Shown here: positions 44,478 to 56,400 of the stretch, piece after piece
Layout of the letters: every line of letters begins with the position of its first letter
How positions within the stretch are numbered: position 1 is the stretch's first letter
Origin: Yamagishiella unicocca
Taxonomy: Eukaryota; Chlorophyta; Chlorophyceae; Chlamydomonadales; Volvocaceae
DNA length: 64,000 nucleotides
Direction of reading: 5' to 3'
Assembly: GCA_003116995.1 (NCBI GenBank)
Contig: BDSL01000073.1
Location: 488,003-552,002 of the forward strand
The notes under the pieces: generated by a model
What the model saw: only the letters and a program-made list of their open reading frames with translations
The model's database searches: none
What the model was told of the DNA's origin: nothing
Translations under genes and position numbers: made by a program

Positions 44478-47400
44478 TCATCGCTCAGCTGGCAAAACGA
44501 GGCCTGCCAACCACAAGATGTCCTCATCATCTGTCGTTACCCCGCCGCCGGTAGTGCTGCCCATGAACCTCGGCCCGCCGTGCACGAGGCTGCCGCTAGC
44601 GGCGGTGCTGTCGTCGGTGCGGCTATCGCTGCAGCAGCCAAGGCTGGGTCTAGATGACCCTAGCGTATTGACGCGTTTTGGGTGTTTCACGCCGCCAGGG
44701 CTCTGCTGCTGGCTGCTTTGCACGCTCAAGAAGATCCGGCGCAGCAGCAAATCTTGTGGGCGCTCTTGCAAATGCGGCGTCCACAAGTACGTCTCCATTA
44801 GGCCCTTGCCCTTCACCTGCGATCACGTTGGCGTTGGCCAGCACCAACGGTTACAGCAGGCCGGCCCGTTGCGAAAGGCGTAATTTTCGGCGCTAATATT
44901 TCCGTCTTTTTGGTGGAAGGGCGTGGCGGGCGAGAGGGGGGGGGGGTACAAGTAAAGAACGAACCGGTAACTCGACTGGGGTAATGTAGTTGGTGCATAG
45001 CCTTCATACTTCGGAACGCGCGCGCATGCTACTGGACGGCTACGGGGGGGGGGCAGCAACAGCAGGCTTCGAAACCGCTTCCGCCTCCCTCCCTGTAGCC
45101 TCCTCCCAAACCCGGCCGAGGCCCACGCATACTCTACATCGCGCCTTTCACACGGACTATGAAAGGAGGAGCAACGCGTCGAACACAAGGAATTAAGCCA
45201 AAGCGTCAAACACAAGGAATGAAGCCAGAGCGTCAAACGCAAGGAATGAAGCCACAGCGTCAAACGCAAGGAATGAAGCCAAAGCGTCAAACGCAAGGAA
45301 GCCAAGGCGTCACAAAGGTGTGCCCGCGGGACTTGTCTGGTTTTGCAGCACGCACTAGCGAGACCTCCCTAGAGGCGGGGACCCGCATTCGGCGGCAAGA
45401 CCTCCGCTGGCGGTGTCTGCGGGACTAAGACCGTTACCGGTTAAAACTTCTCAGTGTGACGCGCGACGTCGGGTTTGGGAACTTCAGGCCGTGAGCGGCA
45501 GGAGGCACGCAAGCTCGCTCCCACATAATTTCTTCCCCGCCCACCCTCCCCCTTTCCTTTGTAGTTTCCTCCCGTTCGGAGGAGATGTTTCTGCGTCATG
45601 TGGAACAAAGTTATCCACTTACTTATTACACCAAACTGCGCAATGACGAGATATTCCAAAAGATAGGAAATAAAGATAATGGTTGCTGCGGTGCGGGCCA
45701 AATTGTTAGTGACGAGCACACTGAGCATTGATTAAAAGCTCCATCACGACCGCAACGCAAGTCGCGCCAACTCATGTCTAATATTCGCCATACGTACCAA
45801 ACTTACAGCATTATAATTGCTGCATGCGGCGTGGGTTAAATCGTGACTTCGTGCAGCAAGCACTGCTGCCAGCCATATTGTCACATATCACCCCTCCCAT
45901 GGGGAGCGGAGCGAGCGAGGTGGCGCGCCGACGGAGACACTTGCGCACGTGCGGCGGGGCGTGCGGGGCGAGCGGGTGTGTGTGGTGGGGGGCTTGCACG
46001 CACACACGCACGCACACACAGGCCATGGGAAAATTACCTAGAGAAGGTGGAGGAGAACCTCAAGACTATGGGTATAATTTGGATGTGTGGCTTTGGTAGG
46101 GTATAATTTGTAGCTGGAGTTCGAGGAGGTACCGTAGTATAAAGTCTTTAAAACTCGATATATGTTCTTGAATCTTAAGGCATTACATACTTGAATAAAA
46201 GCAGGACGGAACCTTACTTAGCATTTCACCCGATATCAAATGGTCTCTCCCGAGACCATCCCACCGGTAACTGGCCCCGGAAGGGGGCCAGTTAGTGGGA
46301 GTGGTCCGTTACTGGGTGGCTGGCCACCTGGGGGCCGGTTACCGGGGCTGATTACCGGCCCCGGTAACCGAGTAAGGGGGTCGTTTACTGGGAGGGGTCG
46401 GTTACCGGGGGGCTTGCCAACCGGGGGCCGGTTAGAGGGGCCGGTTACCGGCCCCGGTAACCGGGCCAGGAGGGCAAACTGGGCCCAAACCGGGGCAAGT
46501 GCTCCCATAGGGCCAGCTCGCACCTCTCTCTCTCTCTTCATCCATCCCTATAATCCACAACAAGGGACCGAGCACTTCGTCGGTCAAAACTGGTTGATGT
46601 AGTCACCAGGAAAGCCAGTCTATCTCCTCATACACCGTATGTGCTTAAGTATGTCCACAGTGCATGTGCCACGGCCTCCACAATACTGACCGTGTCAAGC
46701 CCCATCGTCGGCACGTGCATTTCGTGGGCAGCTGGGTCCTACATCTTGAAACGTAGCCCATCGTTCCATCGTTCAAGCGGTATTATAGACACAGTGTTGC
46801 CGCCAGAGCCAGGTCTATGGCATATAAAGGTCGGTTACCCCTCGGTTGGGCAAACCCGAGTCTCTAACCCAACCGACCGGATGCTTACTCCCTGCCTAAC
46901 CCCCCGCACTAACCCCTCCAGAAGGTTACCCCCCAGTGGGTACTCAACCAGCGTGTTACCCATCCGAGGGTTCGTTGGGCCCCATAGCCCCTTAGTTGGG
47001 TTGCCCCCCTGTAAGTCTTCCCCTTCCTTAAAATTCTGCTGTAAAAACCCGCTCTGTTAGTTGGGTCAGCCCTCCGTAACCCAACCCGTCCGAGGGCGAT
47101 GGTGATTGCCTTCGTTGTCCGTGGAGTTTCGCGGTACAAAGCACGGTATGCTTAACACAAAACAACGAGATCTTAGTGCAATAAAGGGAAGGCCGAGACA
47201 TTATTGGTCTTCTCCGGGTAGTGGTCTTCTGGATCGTGCCGTTCGCCGTGGGGTGGTGGAGAAAGAAGAAAGAAAGAAAGAAAGGTTACGCCGGCACTAG
47301 GCCTGGCGTGGATTATGGAAGGTCGCGGTATTTTAACAGATACGGCCAGCGACCACCTGAGTTTTTGATTATGCAGGTATTACTCCTGCAGCCCCTAAGA

Positions 47401-50400
47401 TTTGCTTCAGGTGCCGCCTGCTCACCATTCACACCTTTTTCGGGCGGAGCATTCAACCGAGCGGGGACTAGGTCCTTAGCGCTCAACTGCCTGTCACATG
47501 GACTAGGACTCGACTAAAGAGTCGAGCTGTCCCAGCTGCTCATATGCAACAGGGGCCCCCTACGCGTTTAGCACGCGCTCCCGCATGGCGTCCATGGGAT
47601 TCGATACCTCGACCTTCCGAATGCGGGGATCGGTGAATGATCACTTTGCTGATCTCCGATCCCGAGGATTCTGGATCGTGCCGTTCGCCGTGGGGTGGTG
47701 GAGTTTTGGGCCCTGCTGAGGGGCTTTGCTGCGCTGGGGCTTCCCCAGAAAGGCTGGGATGCAGTGGGGCCTCGGCATCCTTTCTTGCGGGTTGTCGCCA
47801 ATCGCCTTGTGTGCGGCGGGGGACCGTCTGAGGTACTGGTGGATTCCTGATCGGCTCGGGTTGTCGTGGGGAGCGGGGTTTCCCGTGCTTCATACTTTCG
47901 GGCTATATAGGCGTGTTGAGCCCTACTAGGGGTCCGTGCCTTATGGGATGAGAGGTGGCTGGTTCCGATGTTTGCATCGTTAGTTGCGGCGCTTCACTGG
48001 TTCGTCGGATGCTGGGCTGTTAGGTTGGTTGGTGGCCAGTTCCTGATAGGGGAGCCTCTAGTGCAAATTCCCCCTGGGGTGCTGGCTGCTGCTCTGTATG
48101 CCTACGGCCTGTCAATTTGGTGTTCTGGTGGTTTGCCTTTGTTTCGGTGCATGTCGGTTTTTGTTTCCTCCGTCTTGTTCAGTGTCAGGCGATGCGCCCG
48201 ATGGTTCTACCTCTTGGTCTGGAACCCACTGTAACCGTTACAACAAAAAAATATTGGTGACCTCTGGGAGTTGGTGCGGCGACAGTAGTGCGGTGACCGG
48301 TGCGTCCCGTGGACATCGGCGGCGAGCGTACAGCAACGGAGTATGTACTGCGCCTTTTCCATTTTACTGTATAACATGAGTATTCCGCCATCTACCCGTT
48401 CCCCGCGCGCGGTATGTGCATCATGATGACGTGCACACGCGCACACGTGCCTGTCGCCACGTGTTACATTTACGTATACTCGTTCGCGACCCAAACAGCT
48501 AGCTTCAGTTTCGCCATCGATGCGATGCACGGGTGTCAGACTGCTGCACGCCTGCACGCGTTCGCAACATCAAGGGAAATCAATCCCCGCCCTAGATCGA
48601 TAGGTAAAGGTAAGGCTGCCATCCGGCCGCCAGAGCGCGAGCAAGCCAGCCAGCACGCAGCGAGCATCTACCTTTCAGTTTATCAGTCGCGACACTCACC
48701 GCACGCACGCGTGCATTATCAGCAGCTTCTCCAAGCTGAATGACAAATGTACATGTTTGACATCCATCCGTGACTTTGGGTATCCAGTTTTGCTGTTTGG
48801 TTCAGGTAGACAAACAGTTAAGTACGTAAATTTGTTCTGATAGTTTCATTGAAACGCCGCTTCCGGCGAGTGTGTGGACGGAAGTAAGAAGTAAGGCGAT
48901 GCACGCGTAAAGTAGCAGCAGCTTTGCCACTGCTGTCAGTATTGCGCGTTAACTTGGATATCGATTTCGCCGGTCATATTGGCACGTTCCATTCATATTA
49001 TACCCGCGCACATGCGTGTTCTGGGTTCTTTGTTGCCTGATGATCGATCTGCAAGCGAGGTAGAGTCGGCGGCATGCATCCCCCGACTGCTGCTGTGCGC
49101 GAGGTAGGCAGCCTACTGCCGCCTGCACTCACCCTATATACGTAGCCTGAACATACCTGACAAGACCTACACTTTACGGACGGACATAATACCTACCTGT
49201 ATATATGTACCGTGCACGGCAATAAACTACAAAACAACAGTCGTAATGCATGCTGCAAACGAATCCCCAGCAGGTGAGCGACCTTTCAACAATCGTGTGT
49301 GAATCCGCGTGCCAAAATGAGCAGTAATAAGTATTATAAGTAAGGCGGTGATTGGTATATATACATCCAGTAGCTGGTGACAACGGCACAAGCTAGCTAA
49401 CTCACCTCAATCCCCCCCGTCGGGACCCATGCCTCGTTCTGCAGCTGCTTCTGTGCCGCCTCCGATGCGTGTATGCAGCCGGGGACGCCTGTGCTCTCCA
49501 TCCGGGAAGTCCTACACAGCGCACACAATGAGTGCCGGAGGAAGCAGCAACGGTATTAAGGAACGCCGGCTGCAATTGGGTGCCTTGGCCGTCCGTTGCT
49601 TGCAATGACAGCTACCGCGTGTACGTAGGATGATGTTCCTGCGTAACATTGATCATCATTATTTCAAGGAAACATCGCTTCCGTACGTCCAAAACGCGCG
49701 CCAAACGTAGAACGGCCTTTGCTTGGTCCACCATTGCCGACTCACGTGTTCACCGTGTCGCCTTCATGTTTACGTTGGTAGGCCATCCGTCAACCCATCC
49801 AGGTACGAATGGAGCGCGAGATAGACGTACGCACGAATCATGGGCGAGTAGGAGGGTGCGCGAAAGCAAGCGAGTTCGTTATTGTATAGCCATGTTCGTG
49901 GCTTGCCATGCATGCATGATGTGAGCGACTGAAAGCAAGAAGGCACTCACTCACTCATCCTGATCGATGTGTGGCAGCAGTCAGGATAATATAAGATGAG
50001 TGCTTGAGTGAGTATAATGCCTTATTTCATATAAATCTACGGTGGTACCTTATACGTAGTGCTTGCTGCAATGCCATTGATCGATTATTCGCCACAGCCT
50101 GATATATAACACTGCAAGCAAGCGCCCACCATCTGTCCAGCTTGTCACGCAGCTATCCCGAACGCTTGCTCACCGAACAGGCAGAATCGCGGCATGCGCT
50201 CCCCGACCACTCCGCTGACGACCGGCCCTGAGTGGATACCGATGCGCAGCTTGACGGGGCCGCCACAAGTGGGCAGCGCCACCTGAGACGCAGCCACCAA
50301 CATAGCCTGAGGCGTGCATCAGCGCAGTATATACATGCATGGGCAAGCAACCAGTTAAAATACATAACACCTACCACGGTCTTCCGTCCAAACGGTATGC

Positions 50401-53400
50401 TCGCTCGCTGTAATTATGTCCGTGCTGCTACCTCGCCCGCCAACCAACCGTATTTATTCCCACTTTTAAGCCTATCGACGGATCAGCAGGATATCCTGAT
50501 GGAAATACATAGATGCTCCGCACGTATTAAGTGTGTGCATTCCGTTTCAGCAAGAAACACTTCTGACACCCACAGCCCATATAAAACCCTAAAACCCTAA
50601 TATTATAGCGAGCTGAAGGTGACGACAGCTTCAGTTACAGAACGCGCTGCCCTGTGGCAGTCCAAACGGGGGTTCACCCCCCACAGCGGCAGTAATAACC
50701 TATCCCTGCACAGGCTTGACCCTCCTTCGTTCTTAAGGGTCCGTTGAGACAGGGTCCGTTATTAAAGGTTTCAACACGACAGGGCTAACCCCGGTAACCG
50801 GGGGTAAACCCCACTGCCTAAACTCGGTAATCCCTCTGCAGGCGCCTGTCAGCCCTGCGAATTGTTAATTGTTAAAAGTAATAACGAACCGGGGCTCGCC
50901 CACAGCAGGGTATGTAACCCCTCTTACGTACTTGGACTGCCATTTATAGGGGCGGGTCTCCTGCTGCTGCCTGTCGACCTGCCTGCCTACCTACTTACGT
51001 ACGTACCTTTCCGAAAGAAAACACCTTCTGCGCGTGCAGCGGGTCCGTGTGGCTCTCGCGGGCACGCACTGCCGCCATGCCTTGCTCGTCCTCGTGGATG
51101 AGCCCCCCCGCAACGAAGTAGCAGTCGCCGATGGTCTCTACCTGCATGTGTATGCGCCACGCCACCGCCATTTACTCAGTAATGATTAGGAGAAGCTGAA
51201 ACGAACGTTAGTGGATGAAAAGAGGATGAACTCAAGCATGCAACCGTTATATATCGTCCATCTGCTGCGTCCTGATCGTAAGCCTTGCCTACCTTTCTAA
51301 TCCAACACCTACCCCAGAGCGAGTGAAATGATAAGGGCTTTCGTTCGACGGTGCTATTGCACTCAAAATGAACCTCGCATACATGCGCCATGCGTGTTGC
51401 ATTTGTACAAAACAGAAAGAACTACGCAAATATCTTGTGCTCCTGTGATTGCCTTGACTGCTCAAAGAAATGAACCCGCCCAGTACACACCTTATAGACG
51501 CCGAAATCATCGAGCATACGGTCAAAGCGCGTGAAGAGGTCGTTGAGGAAGGCCATCACCACCCGGGGCTCCAATACCTTGCACATGGGTGTGAAGCCTG
51601 GTCGGGCAGCAGGAAGCAAGGCAGAGCCTATCGGTGTAAACCGAAAAAATAAACACCTATCGGTGAAGTTCACCTATCGGTGAACTTGTGATCGAGGGAT
51701 TGCTGGACACTCGTGCAATGCACGCAGACGCACGCCCGAGAGTAATGAGCTGTGATATATAACTGTTATTCGCAGCAGTGTGTGCGATGCGTGCTCGACC
51801 AATTCGCTTGGATAGGTGTCGCTCGCGCCGCCATGGTCTCTGCGTGCTGTGTAATGATGAGCTATTAAGCAGGCAATTATCTAGGCCGATTTCACGTTCA
51901 GCACGCAGCAGCTGCTGATTTCCCTTCGTTATTTCATTGGCGTGCGTGCGTACTAAAGCGCAGCTGCTGCACGCACGCAGATAGCTAGACCAATACATGT
52001 TCGAGCATCATCACCAGCGATCGATCGATCAACAGATAGGGCTAGCTAGGTATCCACATTGCTTATTATTATGTAGGACGAGGACTACACAGCGTGTCTG
52101 CAGGTATGCATACATCCATCGGTCAAAACAACCCTGCCGCTGTATGTCCGATCCAGGTACGTACTCGTCGGGCCCTTGCGTGCACATACCTTGAATATCG
52201 GCGAACAACAGGGACACCTGCATTGATTGCAGTAGTTCAAGAGAATATAAAATGGTGCGTGGCGGAAGGTGACAGAGGCGACGCACATAACGGCATAGGC
52301 AATGTAATTGACAGCCAGCACGCACGGAAGGTATGCATATAGATAGGGGCACAAGCATACTGGCTGGCGGAAGTTCTTGTCAGTGCAAGGACTTTACGGC
52401 AGCAACACGCATCTGCTGGCTGGCTGGCCGGGTACGTAGCTACGTAGTCATACATGCATGTATAATTGCTGCTGGCTGTCGATCACACCTTCTAACTACA
52501 TACTTGAGTCGGCCCAGCCAGACCTCGCTGCCAGCCACGCGCACGTTATTATGCTTTCTATATGTATGTACCACGCAGGCACTGCTCAATGCTGCCTCCC
52601 ACTCCGCCCGGAAGGGGGCCAGGTATATGGCACGCGCGCACATTGATAATACTAAAGATGGCATCCCTCACGGCCAAGCAGGGTACCCAGGCGCGCATCT
52701 AGGAGCTGGAATCCGACAGTACTGGAACGTCCTGGGAGTTACTACGTAAAAAACGGACTTGTGGGCTATCTACATTATGTACCCCATCGGGTGCCATCCT
52801 CCTGGTACCGATTGGGCCCTCAGCACATGCGCTTTGGCACAGCACATCTTCCTGAAGTGTCACTCCGTCCCTTATAATGGATCCCCGTCTGGCCGCCGCC
52901 CAGCAGCATGGTATGATGGCATTAGACCCATCTCTAAGCGCTTATATATTTGGTGAACGCAACGAACTAAACTGTCTTCTGCTGCTTGCAGCAGCTTAAT
53001 TTCGGAGCTGTTTGGAGATGTCTTATTTTCGGGCGCAAAGGATGTATCACGTACGCTACTACTCACATCGGCGTGTGACGTCGCCAGATGGTTTACATCG
53101 CGTGCTGCTGCTGGCTGCTGGCGCCTGCTGCTTCTTGAAAAGTTCTCGATGCCAGCGGGTCCACCCAAGGGGTCGGCTAGGCCGCCCTCCGTCATGTAGG
53201 CCAACACATGGCGGGGAAAGATCTGCGTCACGTACACCACCCAACCATGACCATGGTGTTTTCAATTTGCTTGTAAACAAAAGAAGCTACCACTATATAT
53301 TAAATAAACTTACAATGCAACAAATGACGCATTGTTGTACATAAAATAATAATGCAGTTGCCCACACATTGATGTGGACATATTTTTATTATTGCTTGCG

Positions 53401-56400
53401 AGATATATAGATGTGTAATACTAGATAGCCATCTAGTCATACCTTGCTTGCTAACTCGCCCGAACTAACGCCAACTATCTTCCCTTTTACCTCTGTAGTT
53501 GCCAATGTATTGGCTGCATGCTACCATGCGCACCTGCTCCAGAAGCCGATGCTCTGCTTCGGTGACGAAGGCGAGGTGTCGCTCTGCCTCTACCTTGGCC
53601 GTGACGTCCGTCTGTGATGATGTTTAATGACCCACAAGCAGCCATGCCGGCATGATACAATAATACATAATTTTCTCTCACGTTCAAGCCGACAACAATG
53701 TGCAGATACGTACATACATAGGTAGGTTCGTTGCGAACAATACATGCAATCAAGATACGAGAAGACAGTCACGCACAATGGAAGGTGGGCCAGCTGCTGT
53801 CGGCGTGCGTGTGCATATATCGCCAATCGTGTTAAGGCGGCCTGCTTACTTCGCGTTATTGGATCAAACGACGAACGAAGGGTTTCAGCGTATACCTGGT
53901 GGTGTTATGAAACCTATTTTTTCACACGCATACACGCACCTGCGTCACAATGATGGTGTACTGGCCTGTCACTGGGTCGACCGTGCGGCTTGCAGACACC
54001 TCGTGCCAACGTGTGGCCTCCTTTGCTGGCGGGTGAGCGACAGCAGCAGTGACATCGGACTGTGTAATTGTATCACGGCACGCTGCTGGCGGCGGTGGAC
54101 TGCTGCCAATCGGCACACGAACTGAATCCCCTTGGGTACACTGCCGATTGCTCCTGCTGTCCTCGCTGGTGCCGCCTGTGAAAGCTGTCATGTCTGCTGC
54201 TGCCCATCCAGAGGTCCCTGCTTTTGAAGACCATCCCACCTGCTGCACGGCGGATATGGGTGCCGCCGTCATTGTCTGGCCAGCCTGCTGGTCATCAGCA
54301 GGGGTTGTCGATTGCTGGCTGTCCGCAGCACCGAACTTCGGTTGAGAAATATGCTGCTGCAACGGCATTATTGCGCCTTGATGGGACACGCTTGACTCTT
54401 CAGCAGGCTGCTGCAGCTGGTGCTCATCATGCTGGCGGGATAAGCGGTGATGGTGTGTACATCCAGCCGCTTTGGTGGCATCATTGTTGGCAGTAGTGTT
54501 TGCTGTGATGGTTCGAACGGATGAACCACTGGGTGAAGTTGGAGCCAGCATCAAGCCATCAGCCGCCACCGTGAAGAATCCTCCGTAATCCTCCATACGC
54601 AGCCTTGAACAGCTGCTTGCCATTAATGATGCATGGCATTTTGGTACGCCCGTTGCTGGTGCCACCAACTCCACGGACGCCTGCTGGCCCACAACACCAG
54701 CGACATTGCCGACAGCCTGCTGAAGAGCAAGTTGAACGCCGCTGGGCGTGTTCCTTAGAGTGCTGGCAAATGCGACGACTCGTGAGGTACTGCTTGGGGA
54801 GGTATTGCCCAAGATATCAGCACGGCTGGCACAGCGCCGAGGCGGTGCCCTGCTCATCTGGTTCATGCTCGGGCGCAGGACCGTCATGGAGGTGGTCCTG
54901 CTTACGATCTGGATGTCAGCTTGCCCGTCCGATTTCTGGAGACCCTTCTGGTCGTCCGACTCGTCGTCCCGTGGGGTGAGCATGGTGGCGGTGTGGTTCT
55001 GGGCCAAGTGCAGGTCATAACTGCACCGCCGGTGGCTGCCCCTGCCATGGCTGCTGGTGTGGTGCAGCAGCTGCGAAATTCGCGGCTGCTGCCTAGGCCC
55101 GAATCCCTGACAGCCGGACGGAACCCTAGGCGCCGGTACTGATGACGTGCGTCGCTGCTGCTCCCCAGAATTAGGTTCCACTAGCAGAAGCCGGAGGGAT
55201 TCCTCCATCACTCCCGCCGCTACTGGCATTTCACCACCGCCCTGCTGCTGCTGCCGGTATGCTCCGCCATTGCAGCCACTGTTGATGATGTGGTTGACGC
55301 TCGTGCCGCTTGGGGAAAGATGATGCTGTCCAATGCTCCCACCAACCCTGTATGCAGCTGCAGTCGTCTCGTCGGCTACCCGTTGCTGCTCGTGTGTGTT
55401 GTCAATTAGCAGGCCCCAGGTGGAGGTCGCCTGCGTGTGTTTTTGAAAAAAACATAGGTGATTCCTTCGCAAGTATTAGGTGGGTCGGTTACATCACAAA
55501 TTAAAGCAAACAGTCACATCTGGGTCATCATGCATGCATCTGGCCATGATGAATCGAGCGTTCATTAAAAAAACCCTGCATACTTAATCACTGCTACATA
55601 CATGTACACGGTGTCATTTGTTTACACACGCAACGAACGTCTTTTCGAGGAGTTTTTAACTAATTATTCTCCATCACTCTGCTGGTTCAGATTGCTGGCT
55701 CATGGTCTGTTCTCACTCCTCCATCGCTGCACGAATGTCTATATAGGCACCCATTAATGAGTATAAAGGACGTCCAAAAGCTGTGTCAGCATTTTATTAT
55801 ATGGAACGTAAAAAACGCAGAAGCATATATGTACGTGCATTCTCGGTAGGTGCATTACCGCGCGCGCCTGCTGCCAAATAATCCTATATATGCTAGCTAC
55901 CGCCGCCTGGTACGGCACGAACATGCATACTGGAGACGGTCCTTACTAACTGCTTACTTGATGCTGCTGGCGGCATTGGTGGGTCGTGTAAAGAAACAGT
56001 AAGAAACAGTAAATGCGTGCGCCGTCGACACGCACGGTCCTGGACATCCTTTGTTGCGGTTAATACGGTCCAGGCACGCTTTGGGCAAAAACGAAGATGG
56101 ATAGAAACTCGCTGGCAACGCTATTCCAACCAAAATGATGAACTATGGGGCCAGGAGTGTGTCGGGTGCGATATGTGCATAACGTCGTAGATTTGCAACC
56201 TTGTGCAGCCCCCAACTAGTAACCATAGATAGCTACGGTGCCAAACAAACATGTGTGCTAGCTAGCTAGCTGCACCAAGCAAGCAAGCATGCTTGGAACA
56301 GTACCGCTGACGGCACCCGTATTTTGAGCATAAGATTATGCTGTGGATGGGGCGCGCGGGGTCAGGAGGGATGTCGGTGCTGTCAATTTCTGGGGGGTGC

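Noticed and set aside
47585..47640. tRNA-like T-arm (gggattcgatacc)
   Set aside because: The stem bases on either side do not pair as required, and no acceptor stem, anticodon arm or A box was found.
47540..47893. 117-codon hydrophilic minus-strand frame, considered as a retroelement Gag-like fragment
   Set aside because: Only Pro/Ser/Gly/Arg composition; no zinc knuckle or protease motif and no flanking terminal repeats found.
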